The notes: generated from the letters alone by a model not told the origin. Shown: positions 8,967 through 17,002, counted from the first letter of the stretch. The stretch is DNA of 46,773 nt from Pseudomonadota bacterium (GCA_023434265.1 JAEYTA010000076.1:1-46773); one strand, 5' to 3'. Program-made: numbers and translations.

Positions 8967-9509
8967 ATGCGTCCGACCCTGTTCCTCTGCCTCGCCGCCG
9001 CCGCCCTGACCGGCTGCAACGCCGGCGCCTCGGCGGTCGAGGGCGGCCGCCGCTTCGGGGCGGGTTTCGGCGAAGCGGTGACCGCGCCGCTGGACGACCT
9101 GAACCTTCGCCGCCAGCAGATTCCGACCGTGCTGCTGCAGGCCGAGGCCAATCCCTACGACCTCCGCCACCTGAACCAGTGCGCCACCATCGGCGCCGAG
9201 ATCGCCCGGCTCGACGAGGCGCTGGGGCCCGACACCGACGAGCCGCCGGCGCCCGACGGGTCGTATCTCAGCGAGCGAGCCGCCGACGCCGCCGCCTCGG
9301 CGGCGCTGGACGCCGTTCGCGACACGACCACCGACTTCATCCCCGGCCGCAGCTGGATCCGGCGGCTGTCGGGGGCCGAGCAGCATAGCCGCCATGTGCA
9401 GTCCGCCATCCAGGCCGGGCGGATGCGGCGGGCCTTCCTCAAGGGCGTGGGCATGCAGAGGAACTGCGCCCCGCCGGCCGCGCCGCGATGGTTCAGGCCG
9501 CGGCGGTAG
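8967..9509 (+). CDS. Putative lipoprotein, unknown
   Basis: The product is 180 residues. The N-terminus MRPTLFLCLAAAALTGC carries a lipobox with Cys17, so the mature protein begins CNAGAS. The body is mostly helical and carries no domain I recognise. The C-terminus is basic (RWFRPRR). The ATG at 8967 was chosen because it starts the signal peptide and has an AAGGCGG site. Upstream in-frame sequence is low-complexity. A role in the cell envelope is inferred only from lipidation. Confidence 0.7.
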   Translation: MRPTLFLCLAAAALTGCNAGASAVEGGRRFGAGFGEAVTAPLDDLNLRRQQIPTVLLQAEANPYDLRHLNQCATIGAEIARLDEALGPDTDEPPAPDGSYLSERAADAAASAALDAVRDTTTDFIPGRSWIRRLSGAEQHSRHVQSAIQAGRMRRAFLKGVGMQRNCAPPAAPRWFRPRR

Positions 9510-9611
9510 GGGGCGAGGGCCCAGGGGCAGGGTCCAGGGATCAGGCCGCTGCTTTCGGCATAAGGCGACGGATGACCGCGGCAACGGCCGACGTGACCAT
9601 AACCCGACCTT

Positions 9612-9647
9612 CGACCCTCGCCCCTCGCCCCTCGACCCTGGCCCCTC
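9612..9647 (+). repeat. GC-rich short tandem-like repeat (CCCTCGC units)
   Basis: Between the lipoprotein gene and tgt lie four to five degenerate copies of a 7-8 nt unit resembling CCCTCGC or CCCTGGC. A G-rich imperfect complement of it lies at 9509-9540, so the 142-nt intergenic stretch could fold into a long imperfect hairpin. It sits at the 3' ends of two convergent genes. It could act as a bidirectional terminator or be an intergenic repeat element. Confidence 0.45.
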
Positions 9648-9651
9648 AGCG

Positions 9652-10773
9652 CTAAATCCGGCCGTTCGTCACATGCCGCGCATGGAACTCACGGCGGAAG
9701 GCCTCGAACCGGCCCTCGGCGATGGCCGTGCGCATGGCGGCGGTGAGGGCCTGGAAGAAGGCGATGTTGTGCCAGCTGAGCAGGACCTTGCCGAGGATTT
9801 CATCCGTTCTGACAAGATGGTGCAGGTAAGCCTTTGAATAGGCCTGCGAGGCGGGGCAGGGGACCTCGGGGTCCAGCGGGTCCTGGTCCTCGGCGAAGCG
9901 GGCGTTCTTGAGGTTGATCGGGCCGGCCCAGGTCCAGGCCTGGCCGTGGCGGCCGGCGCGGGTGGGCAGGACGCAGTCGAACATGTCGACGCCGCGCCAC
10001 ACCGCCTCGACCAGGTCGACCGGCTTGCCGACGCCCATCAGGTAGCGGGGCCGGTCGGCGGGCAGCATCTCCGGGGCGTAGTCGAGCACCTCGCACATCG
10101 CCTGATGGCCTTCGCCGACGGCGAGGCCGCCGATGGCGTAGCCGTCGAAGCCGATCTCCTGCAGCCGCTCCGAGCTCTCGCGGCGGAGGTTCTCGAAGGT
10201 CGAACCCTGCTGGATGCCGAACAGGGCCTGGGTATCCCGCGTGCCGAAGGCGGCCTTCGACCGCTGGGCCCAGCGCGCGGACAGCTCCATGCCCGAACGG
10301 GCGCGCGGCTCCTCCGCCGGCCAGGCGACGCATTCGTCCAGCTGCATGACGATGTCCGAGCCCAGCCGGTCGGCCTGGATTTCGATCGACCGCTCCGGGG
10401 TCAGCACGTGCTTCGAGCCGTCGACGTGGCTGGAGAAGGTCACCGCCTCCTCCGTCAGCTTCGAGATGCCCGACAGGGACATGACCTGGAAGCCGCCGCT
10501 GTCGGTCAGGATCGGCTTGTCCCAGCGCATGAACTCATGCAGCCCGCCCAGCCGCTGCATCCGCTCGGGGCCGGGCCGGAGCATCAGGTGGTAGGTGTTG
10601 CCGAGGATGATGTCGGCGCCGGTCTGCTTCACCTGGTCCACGGTCAGCGCCTTGACCGTGGCGGCGGTGCCGACCGGCATGAAAGCCGGGGTGCGGATGT
10701 CGCCGCGCGGCGTCCTCAGCACGCCGGTGCGGGCCCGCCCGTCGGTGGCGGCGATGTCGAAGGGGAAGGTCAT
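9652..10773 (-). CDS. tgt: Queuine tRNA-ribosyltransferase (Tgt) with atypical zinc site
   Basis: The product is 373 residues, full length. It exchanges guanine at position 34 of GUN-anticodon tRNAs for preQ1. The TIM-barrel markers are present: Asp91 in LTDSGGFQ, the GGLAVGEGHQ loop at about 215-224, and the nucleophile Asp266 in FDCVLPTR. In well-studied bacterial enzymes zinc is held by Cys318, Cys320, Cys323 and His349 (Zymomonas numbering). With a constant offset of 14 these positions here are Val304, Cys306, Ser309 and His335, so two of the three cysteines are missing. It is the last gene of an overlapping operon queA-DUF1801-tgt (ATGA overlap at its start). Confidence 0.93.
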   Translation of the reverse strand: MTFPFDIAATDGRARTGVLRTPRGDIRTPAFMPVGTAATVKALTVDQVKQTGADIILGNTYHLMLRPGPERMQRLGGLHEFMRWDKPILTDSGGFQVMSLSGISKLTEEAVTFSSHVDGSKHVLTPERSIEIQADRLGSDIVMQLDECVAWPAEEPRARSGMELSARWAQRSKAAFGTRDTQALFGIQQGSTFENLRRESSERLQEIGFDGYAIGGLAVGEGHQAMCEVLDYAPEMLPADRPRYLMGVGKPVDLVEAVWRGVDMFDCVLPTRAGRHGQAWTWAGPINLKNARFAEDQDPLDPEVPCPASQAYSKAYLHHLVRTDEILGKVLLSWHNIAFFQALTAAMRTAIAEGRFEAFRREFHARHVTNGRI

Positions 10774-11168
10774 TCGGAGGCGTCCAGGCGCGCGCGGATG
10801 TCGGCCTGCGCGGCGGTGATCAGGGCGACGAGGGCGCGCTCGTCGAAGGCCTGGCCCCAGCGCAGCTTCACATGGCGCATGCGGGCGCCGGCCCCCTCAA
10901 GCAGGCCGGCGGGATCGGGCAGGTCGGCGCCGTGGAAGAAGCCGACGGCGCCGTGGGCCGTATAGGCGTCGACATAAGCGAAGGCGGCGTCGCCGAGGCA
11001 GACGGTCGGGCGGCCGTCGTGGATCAGTTCGCCCATGCCGGGGCCGCCGGCGCGCAGCCGCTCGAACCACGGCTGGACCAGCATTCGCAGCGGTTGAGCC
11101 GGGGTGAACCAGGCGTCCACCGCCGGGTCGCGCGGCGCGGCGCCGGAGAGGCGGAACAGGGCCGTCAT
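10770..11168 (-). CDS. DUF1801/YdhG-like small protein
   Basis: The product is 132 residues and soluble. The sequence pattern (WFTPAQPLRMLVQPWFERL near the start, a central IHDGRPTVCLGDAAFAYVD, and GFFHGADLPDPAGLL) matches the DUF1801 family, which has a cystatin-like fold and no firm biochemical role. The start overlaps the queA stop and the stop overlaps the tgt start, both as ATGA, so translation is coupled within the queuosine operon. Whether it acts in tRNA modification is unknown. Confidence 0.75.
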   Translation of the reverse strand: MTALFRLSGAAPRDPAVDAWFTPAQPLRMLVQPWFERLRAGGPGMGELIHDGRPTVCLGDAAFAYVDAYTAHGAVGFFHGADLPDPAGLLEGAGARMRHVKLRWGQAFDERALVALITAAQADIRARLDASE

Positions 11169-12262
11169 GCCGGCGCTCCCGCCCGGAACAGCAGGCTGCC
11201 GTCGCCGTAGGAGTAGAAGCGGTAGCCGGTCTCCACCGCGTGGGCGTAGGCCGCCTTCATCGTCTCCAGGCCGGCGAAGGCGCTGACCAGCATGAACAGG
11301 GTCGACTTCGGCAGGTGGAAGTTGGTCATCAGCACGTCGGCGGCGCGGAAGCGGTAGCCGGGGGTGATGAAGATGGCGGTGTCGCCGTGGAAGGGGCGGA
11401 CCACGCCGTTCTCGCCCGTGGCGCTCTCCAGCAGGCGCAGGGAGGTGGTGCCGACGCAGACAATGCGGCCGCCGGCGGCGCGGACGGCGTTAAGGGCCTC
11501 GGCCGTCTCGGCGGAGACCTCGCCCCATTCGCTGTGCATGCGGTGGTCGGCGACGTCCTCGGCCTTGACCGGCAGGAAGGTCCCGGCCCCGACGTGCAGG
11601 GTGACGGCGTGGGTCGACACGCCGCGGGCCTCGAGCGCCTCCAGCAGGGCGGGGGTGAAGTGCAGGCCGGCGGTGGGGGCGGCGACCGAGCCGTCCTGGT
11701 GGGCGAAGATGGTCTGGTAGTCGGTGCGGTCGCGCTCGTCCTCGGGCCGTTTGGCGGCGATGTAGGGCGGCAGGGGCATGACCCCGACGTCGCGGATGGC
11801 CTCGTCGAGGAAGGGGCCGGACAGGTCGAACCGCAGGGTCACGAGGCCGTCCTCGCCCTTGGCCTCGACCGTGGCGTCGAGGCGGCCCAGTTCGCAGGCC
11901 GCATCTCCGTGGGCCCCGAAGCGGATGCGGTCGCCGGCCTTGATGCGCTTACCCGGCTTCATGAAGGCCGACCAGACGTCGGGCGCGTCGCGATGGTGCA
12001 GGGTGGCCTCGACCTCGACGGTCAGGGTCTCGCCCTCCGGACCGGGGCGCTGGCGGACGCCGGACAGGCGGGCGGGGATGACCCGGGTGTCGTTGAACAC
12101 CAGGGCGTCGCCGGGGCGCAGGAAGTCGGGCAGGTCGCGGACGACGCGGTCCTCGAGCCCGCCGTCGCGCACGACCAGCAGGCGCGCGGAATCGCGCGGC
12201 TCGGCCGGGCGCAGGGCGATGCGGTCCTCCGGCAGGTCGAAGTCGAAGTCGGCGGTCTTCAT
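11165..12262 (-). CDS. queA: S-adenosylmethionine:tRNA ribosyltransferase-isomerase (QueA)
   Basis: The product is 365 residues. It transfers and isomerises the ribosyl group of SAM onto preQ1 at tRNA position 34 to make epoxyqueuosine. Typical family segments are FDLPEDRIALRPAEPRDSARLLV at the start (residues 7-29), DALVFNDTRVIPARL, SVAAPTAGLHFT, VTLHVGAGTFLPV and MLVSAFAG near the end. I chose the ATG at 12262 because it begins MKTADFDFDLP, the conserved QueA start. The upstream open frame has no homology. The epoxyqueuosine reductase (queG/queH) is not in the window. The stop overlaps the DUF1801 start. Confidence 0.96.
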   Translation of the reverse strand: MKTADFDFDLPEDRIALRPAEPRDSARLLVVRDGGLEDRVVRDLPDFLRPGDALVFNDTRVIPARLSGVRQRPGPEGETLTVEVEATLHHRDAPDVWSAFMKPGKRIKAGDRIRFGAHGDAACELGRLDATVEAKGEDGLVTLRFDLSGPFLDEAIRDVGVMPLPPYIAAKRPEDERDRTDYQTIFAHQDGSVAAPTAGLHFTPALLEALEARGVSTHAVTLHVGAGTFLPVKAEDVADHRMHSEWGEVSAETAEALNAVRAAGGRIVCVGTTSLRLLESATGENGVVRPFHGDTAIFITPGYRFRAADVLMTNFHLPKSTLFMLVSAFAGLETMKAAYAHAVETGYRFYSYGDGSLLFRAGAPA

Positions 12263-12326
12263 CAGGCGGCGCAAAGGGCACGGCGTGGGAGCAGGGTCAA
12301 GGCGGCCATCGAGCCGTGCCACAGAG

Positions 12327-12355
12327 TTGACTGGAGAAAATACTGCAGATAAAAA
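12327..12355 (+). promoter_or_regulatory. Candidate sigma-70 promoter for the 12380 gene (and possibly lysK)
   Basis: TTGACT at 12327-12332 and TAAAAA at 12350-12355 are separated by 17 nt, within an unusually AT-rich 50-nt stretch. An AGAGGAG ribosome-binding site follows at 12366-12373. The -10 element matches the consensus at only four of six positions, so this is a sequence-level guess. lysK starts 6 nt after the downstream gene and may share this promoter. Confidence 0.4.
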
Positions 12356-12379
12356 TGCAGCATCAAAGAGGAGCGGACT

Positions 12380-13003
12380 ATGAACGAGCCAGTCGCGATG
12401 AGGATCCTCCAAGGCGACGCCGTTGAGGTTCACCGAGTCACCATCAATCCGACTCTTGCCAAGGGCCTTAGGCCCTCGTCCCATCGGTTCGGGCCCGCGA
12501 TCATTGTGGTCCGAGAGATCAGCGTGGTCCCGGCGCAGAGCGCCGGTTTGTTGGACACCAGCTCGATCATTGGAGTGGTCGATGGAGATTGGTCAAACGC
12601 CATCCTAGTTGTCGCACCGAGCTCTGAAGAGGAGAACAAGGCGTTCGCCGTTCCTCGGGGTGATGAAGCTTTCTTGAATTCTGTGGCTTCCGGCTCTCCA
12701 GGATTGTCTAATTTGGCGCAGAAGACGGTGGAGGCGTTGCGCGCCGGTGGTGTTGACGGCGAGCTGATACAAGATAAGAGCGGTAGATGGGTTAACCGGC
12801 CGATCAATATGCTGACATTGAAGGCGCAACCGCGCGCCGGAAATCTTGCGTTCACGATCTATGGCAGCCCTGATGCATTTGATGCAGGGGAGTTTCTTCG
12901 GCGGGATCAGAACAGCTATTCTAGAGGGTGGATTTCATCCGAAGACGATATCGACCAGCTCGTTCGGCTCGCGAAGCTGTCTCAGGCGCGGCGGTTGGGC
13001 TGA
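12380..13003 (+). CDS. Unknown protein, probably horizontally acquired
   Basis: The product is 207 residues, soluble, with no signal peptide or membrane segment and no family I can name. The N-terminal half is beta-rich with many Val and Ile. The C-terminal half holds LTLKAQPRAGNLAFTIYG, then RRDQNSYSRGW and an EDDIDQLVRLAKL helix, a pattern that looks like a compact conserved domain. Codon use differs from both neighbours: third positions are often A or T, and the GC content is visibly lower (some 60-nt stretches are near 47%). It sits between queA (divergent) and lysK, ending 6 nt before the lysK start. An AGAGGAG site supports the ATG. This looks like a late insertion upstream of an essential gene. 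Confidence 0.75.
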   Translation: MNEPVAMRILQGDAVEVHRVTINPTLAKGLRPSSHRFGPAIIVVREISVVPAQSAGLLDTSSIIGVVDGDWSNAILVVAPSSEEENKAFAVPRGDEAFLNSVASGSPGLSNLAQKTVEALRAGGVDGELIQDKSGRWVNRPINMLTLKAQPRAGNLAFTIYGSPDAFDAGEFLRRDQNSYSRGWISSEDDIDQLVRLAKLSQARRLG

Positions 13004-13009
13004 GACCAG

Positions 13010-14716
13010 TTGACCGCCAACGCACCAACGGTCAAAGCCCCACCCATGCTGCAGAACCTCGAAACCCTCGCCCGCGAGGCCCGGTCGTGGCCGTTCGAAC
13101 AGGCTCGCAACCTTCTGAACCACGTTCTGAAGAAGCGTCTGTCGGACGCGGAGCGCGACGCGGCGAAGCTGCTGATCGACGCCGGCAAGGCGGACGAGGC
13201 GCTGGCGACTTTCGAGGCGCTGCAACGGCCGGTGATTCTGGAGACCGGCTACGGCCCCTCGGGCCTGCCGCACATGGGCACCTTCGGCGAGGTGGCGCGG
13301 ACCACCATGGTGAGGAACGCCTTCCGCGCCCTGACCGGCGACCACTGGCCGACGCGGCTGGTGGCGTTCAGCGACGACATGGACGGGCTGCGGAAGGTCC
13401 CGGACGGCATCCCCAATCCGGAGATGCTGCGCGAGGACCTGCACAAGCCGCTGACCGTGGTGCGCGACCCGTTTGGCACGCACGACAGCTTCGGGGCGCA
13501 CAACAACGCCCGCCTGCGCGCCTTCCTCGACAGCTTCGGCTTCGACTACGAATTCCTGTCGTCGACGGAGCAGTACCGCTCGGGCCGGTTCGACGAGGTT
13601 CTGCTGCGCCTGCTGGAGCGGTTCGACGCGGTGCAGGCCATCATGCTGCCAACCCTCGGCGAGGAGCGGCGGGCGACCTATTCGCCCTTCCTGCCGATCA
13701 GCCCGGTCACCGGCCACGTGTTGCAGGTCCCGACGCTGGAGCGGAACGTCGAGAAGGGCACGATCGTGTTCGACGACCCGGCCGGCGGGCGGACGGAGGT
13801 CCCGGTCACCGGCGGCCATGTGAAGCTGCAGTGGAAGCCCGACTGGGCCATGCGCTGGACCGCGCTGGACGTCGACTACGAGATGTCGGGCAAGGACCTG
13901 ATCGAAAGCGTGCGCGAGAGCTCCAAGGTCTGCCGCACGCTGGGCGGTGTGCCGCCGGAGGGCTTCAACTACGAGCTCTTCCTCGACATCGAGGGGAAGA
14001 AGATCTCGAAGTCCAAGGGCAACGGCCTGACCATGGAGGAGTGGCTGCGCTACGGCACGCCCGAAAGCCTGTCGTGGTACATGTTCCAGTCGCCCAAGTC
14101 GGCCAAGAGCCTGCATTTCAACGTCATACCGCGCGCCATCGACGACTACCTGGCCTTCATCGAGGCCTACAAGGCGCAGGAGCCGGCGAAGCGGATCGAC
14201 AACGCCGTGTGGTCGATCCACGCCGGGAGCCCGCCGGACCACACCTCGCCGGTCAGCTTCGCCCTGCTGCTCAACCTCGTGGGCGTGGCCAACGCCTCGG
14301 ACAAGGCGCAGCTGTGGGCCTATTTCGCCCGCTACCTGCCCGAGGCGACGCCGGAGAACGAGCCGCTGCTGGACCAGCTGATGGATCGGGCGCTGAACTA
14401 CTACGAGGACTTCGTGAAGCCGACGAAGGCCTACCGCCTGCCGGACGCGAAGGAGCGGGCCGCGCTGGAGGATCTGGCGGGACGGCTGAAGGCTCTGCCG
14501 GCGGACACCACCGACGGCGAGGTGATCCAGAACGAGGTCTATGCGGTCGGCAAGGACCACGGTTTCGAGCCGCTGCGCGCCTGGTTCCAGGGGCTGTACG
14601 AGGTGCTGCTGGGCCAGTCGCAGGGGCCGCGGTTCGGCTCGTTCGCCGCCATCTACGGCCTGCCGAAGACCATCGAGCTGATCGAGGCGGGTGCGCGCGG
14701 CGACCTGGCCGGCTGA
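13010..14716 (+). CDS. lysK: Lysyl-tRNA synthetase, class I (LysK)
   Basis: The product is 568 residues from TTG 13010. It charges tRNA-Lys. It is the class I form common in alphaproteobacteria and archaea, unrelated to class II LysS. The HIGH-type motif is HMGT at 88-91 in GPSGLPHMGTFGEV, and the KMSKS-type motif is KISKSKGN starting at residue 331. An ATG at 13046 (residue 13) is an alternative start. Neither start has a convincing ribosome-binding site, and the TTG lies 6 nt after the upstream stop, which favours coupling. A segment of about 25 residues before the ILETGYGPSG motif appears longer than in relatives I know. A substrate tRNA-Lys gene lies at 6950-7026. Confidence 0.95.
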   Translation: MTANAPTVKAPPMLQNLETLAREARSWPFEQARNLLNHVLKKRLSDAERDAAKLLIDAGKADEALATFEALQRPVILETGYGPSGLPHMGTFGEVARTTMVRNAFRALTGDHWPTRLVAFSDDMDGLRKVPDGIPNPEMLREDLHKPLTVVRDPFGTHDSFGAHNNARLRAFLDSFGFDYEFLSSTEQYRSGRFDEVLLRLLERFDAVQAIMLPTLGEERRATYSPFLPISPVTGHVLQVPTLERNVEKGTIVFDDPAGGRTEVPVTGGHVKLQWKPDWAMRWTALDVDYEMSGKDLIESVRESSKVCRTLGGVPPEGFNYELFLDIEGKKISKSKGNGLTMEEWLRYGTPESLSWYMFQSPKSAKSLHFNVIPRAIDDYLAFIEAYKAQEPAKRIDNAVWSIHAGSPPDHTSPVSFALLLNLVGVANASDKAQLWAYFARYLPEATPENEPLLDQLMDRALNYYEDFVKPTKAYRLPDAKERAALEDLAGRLKALPADTTDGEVIQNEVYAVGKDHGFEPLRAWFQGLYEVLLGQSQGPRFGSFAAIYGLPKTIELIEAGARGDLAG

Positions 14717-14831
14717 ACGCCGTTCGTGCGGTAACGTACATGAACCCCGGATAACGGCCCGACTCCGGGAGCCTTCAGACGGACGCGCGCATTTTCCCGT
14801 CATCGACCAACTCGATGACAGGAGCAGAGCC

Positions 14832-15314
14832 ATGTCGACCAACAAGAAACTGACCGTCGCCCTCGCCGCCGCCGCCAGCCTCGGGCTGCTGGCCCCGGCC
14901 GCCATGCCGACGGTCGCCGTCGCCCAGCAGGCCAACGGCGTGACCAACTGCGACGCCCCCGGCGGCCGCCAGCGCACCGGCGCCCTGATCGGCGGCGTGC
15001 TCGGCGCCCTCGCCGGCAGCCAGATCTCCGACAACGAACGCGCGCTCGGCGCGGTGGTCGGCGGCGCCGCCGGCGCGGCGGCCGGCTCCTACATCGGCTG
15101 CAACCAGCAGCGCGCCCGCGCCGCCAGCGTGCAGGGTTCGGCCCAGTACCGCGCCACCTCGAACCTGCGCATCCGTTCGGGCCCGGGCACCAACTACCGC
15201 CAGGTCGGCAGCCTGTCGGCCGGCCAGCCGTTCTCGGCCATCGGCTCGCAGGGTGAATGGGTCCAGATCGCCGGCGGCGGCTGGGTCAACGCCCACTACG
15301 TCAGCGCCTACTGA
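14832..15314 (+). CDS. Secreted glycine-zipper plus bacterial SH3-domain protein
   Basis: The product is 160 residues. A Sec signal peptide (about residues 1-30, ending AVAQQ) is followed by a glycine-zipper pair (GALIGGVLGALAGSQIS and GAVVGGAAGAAAGSYIG, about 51-92), as in 17-kDa surface-antigen-like proteins. A C-terminal SH3b domain (about 105-160) contains LRIRSGPGTNYRQVGSL and GGWVNAHYV. SH3b domains bind peptidoglycan or peptides, and the glycine zipper can embed in or oligomerise at the outer membrane. An AGGAG site precedes the ATG. It is monocistronic, with a terminator directly after it. Confidence 0.85.
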   Translation: MSTNKKLTVALAAAASLGLLAPAAMPTVAVAQQANGVTNCDAPGGRQRTGALIGGVLGALAGSQISDNERALGAVVGGAAGAAAGSYIGCNQQRARAASVQGSAQYRATSNLRIRSGPGTNYRQVGSLSAGQPFSAIGSQGEWVQIAGGGWVNAHYVSAY

Positions 15315-15336
15315 TCCGGCGTAACCGAAACCGCGA

Positions 15337-15367
15337 GGGCCGTCCCGGAAGGGGCGGCCCTTTCCTT
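15337..15367 (+). terminator. Rho-independent terminator of the SH3-domain gene
   Basis: A 10-bp stem GGGCCGTCCC/GGGGCGGCCC (one G-U pair) with a GGAA loop is followed by TTTCCTT. It begins 23 nt after the stop codon. Confidence 0.8.
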
Positions 15368-15411
15368 GTGATGCGATCGCTCGCGGCGCGGCCACTCGCT
15401 GCCTGGACGCC

Positions 15412-16047
15412 TTACTGGCTGACCCAGAGGATGCGGCCCATCCAGAGGATGTCCTTGCGCGCCACGATGCGCGGCTCGTAGGCCGGATTGATCGAGGCGA
15501 GGGTGACCGACTTCGCGGTCAGGACCGCCACCTCCTTGGCCAGGGTCTCGCCGCCGGTGGTGCGCACCACCACCCGGTCGCCCTTGCGCACGTCGCTCGC
15601 CTCGCGGTCGACGATCACCCTGTCGCCCTCGCGGTAGACCGGGGCCATCGAGTCGCCGGTGATGCGCAGGCTGAGCAGGCTGTCGCGCGAGCGCGGCAGT
15701 TCGGTCTGCTCCCAGCCTTCGCCGATCGGCAGGCCGGCGTCGTCGAAGAAGCCGTCCTGGCCGGCCTGGGCCATGCCCAGCAGGGGGACGGTCTGCGGCC
15801 GTTCGGGCGCGTCGCGGGCGAGGGCGGCGAAATCCGCCAGCGAGAGGCCGGCGGCGTCGAGGACGCGGGCCAGGCTCTCGGTGGTCGGCCAGCGCGGTCG
15901 GGGGGGCTCGCCCGGCCCGAAGCGCTTGGACGGATTGAAGGCCGTGGGGTCGAGGCCGGCGCGCCGCGCCAGCGCCGACGGAGTGAGGCCCTCCTGGCGG
16001 GCCAGGCGGTCGATTGCGGTCCAGATCTGGGCGTGGGACAGGGGCAT
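15412..16047 (-). CDS. LexA-like S24 repressor with N-terminal helix-turn-helix
   Basis: The product is 211 residues. An N-terminal XRE-type helix-turn-helix (about residues 5-75) is joined to an S24 peptidase domain (about 88-205). The catalytic dyad is visible as Ser133 in TGDSMAPVYREGD and Lys171 in GETLAKEVA. An Ala95-Gly96 in GMAQAGQD is a plausible self-cleavage site. The layout matches prophage CI-like or HdiR/ImmA-type stress regulators and not LexA itself, whose winged helix differs. No prophage genes surround it, so it is probably a chromosomal regulator. Its targets are unknown. Confidence 0.88.
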   Translation of the reverse strand: MPLSHAQIWTAIDRLARQEGLTPSALARRAGLDPTAFNPSKRFGPGEPPRPRWPTTESLARVLDAAGLSLADFAALARDAPERPQTVPLLGMAQAGQDGFFDDAGLPIGEGWEQTELPRSRDSLLSLRITGDSMAPVYREGDRVIVDREASDVRKGDRVVVRTTGGETLAKEVAVLTAKSVTLASINPAYEPRIVARKDILWMGRILWVSQ

Positions 16048-16086
16048 GGCGGCGCCGGCGAATCGGAGCCTAGGAATATCCGCCTA

Positions 16087-16539
16087 TCAATGGCCGGGGT
16101 CAACGCCCCCGGCCGCCCGCGCGCCGCTCTCACGGTCCCGCCAGGCGAGCAGGGCCCCGGCGGCTATGCTCAGCAGCACGCCGTAGCCGGCGAGATTGAT
16201 GGCCGCGTAGAAGGCCGCCAGCGGCGGGCGCGGGTCCACCAGGGTGAGCACATGGCTCATCACCACCAGGGACTGGAAGCCGCAGGCCCAGACCGGCCAG
16301 CTGCGCCGGCTCTTCCAGGCCAGGGCGACGCACACCCCGAGGAAGGCCGCATCGACGACGAGAACGCCCCACCGGGTGCCCTCGAGCGCCCCGCGGTCGT
16401 GCACCAGCAGGGTGGCGAAGGCCCCCAGCAGGAAGGCGCCGGCCCCGATCCGCTCCGGCTCGTCGCCCTTTACGAAGGCCAGCCCGGCGACCAGGGCCGC
16501 GAGCAGGAAGCCGATCTGGGACGGCAGGGTGTCCAGCAT
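16087..16539 (-). CDS. Small four-helix membrane protein, tandem paralogue A
   Basis: The product is 150 residues with about four hydrophobic segments (near 5-25, 32-50, 58-80 and 118-138). It shares KGDEPER near residue 25, a central RWGV segment, SRRxWPVWAxxFQxLxV and the C-terminal LLAWRDRE pattern with the protein encoded at 16550-17002. The two clearly arose by duplication. The start ATG 16539 is 10 nt after the paralogue's stop, so they form one transcription unit. I recognise no named family. Its role is unknown. Confidence 0.75.
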   Translation of the reverse strand: MLDTLPSQIGFLLAALVAGLAFVKGDEPERIGAGAFLLGAFATLLVHDRGALEGTRWGVLVVDAAFLGVCVALAWKSRRSWPVWACGFQSLVVMSHVLTLVDPRPPLAAFYAAINLAGYGVLLSIAAGALLAWRDRESGARAAGGVDPGH

Positions 16540-16549
16540 CGCTGGCCGG

Positions 16550-17002
16550 TCACAGGGACCGCGGGCCGGGTGGCTCCGCCATGCCCGCCGCCCGGCGCTC
16601 CTGCCACGCCCAGAAGGTCCCGACGGCCATGGCGATGAGGATGGCGTAGTTGGACAGGTTGACGACGGCGGCCGCGGCGTCGACCGGCGGGCGCAGGCTG
16701 GCTGCAACCATGATGTAGCTGGTGACGATCAGCGCCTGAAAACTCGCGGCCCAGACGGGCCACGCACGGCGGCTGTATCGGGCGAGCCCGAGAAAGACGA
16801 TCAGCAGTATGATTTCCAGCGCCATGACGCCCCAGCGCGGTACGTTCGGGGTGGCGTCCCCTTTGATCATCGTCGTGGCCAGAAAGACCATCGCATAGGC
16901 GGCGCCGCCCATGCGTTCCGGCTCGTCCCCCTTCCAGAACACGAAGGTGACGACAATCACCGCGGCGGCCAGAACGAGTTGGGAGTAGATCGTCACAAAC
17001 AC
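16550..17002 (-). CDS. Small four-helix membrane protein, tandem paralogue B
   Basis: The product is 150 residues, exactly the length of the adjacent paralogue. Hydrophobic segments lie near 5-23, 33-46, 58-74 and 113-132. Shared residues include WKGDEPER at 23-30, PRWGVMALE, and YSRRAWPVWAASFQALIV at about 81-98. The start codon is GTG. The ribosome-binding site is only a G-rich stretch, so a nearby alternative start is possible. It is the first gene of the pair. The strongly conserved cytoplasmic or periplasmic KGDEPER motif suggests a shared functional site, but the function is unknown. Confidence 0.75.
   Translation of the reverse strand: MFVTIYSQLVLAAAVIVVTFVFWKGDEPERMGGAAYAMVFLATTMIKGDATPNVPRWGVMALEIILLIVFLGLARYSRRAWPVWAASFQALIVTSYIMVAASLRPPVDAAAAVVNLSNYAILIAMAVGTFWAWQERRAAGMAEPPGPRSL

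Noticed and set aside
15412..16047. Prophage repressor as a marker of a prophage
   Set aside because: There are no phage structural, integrase or lysis genes near it. The neighbours are small chromosomal genes.
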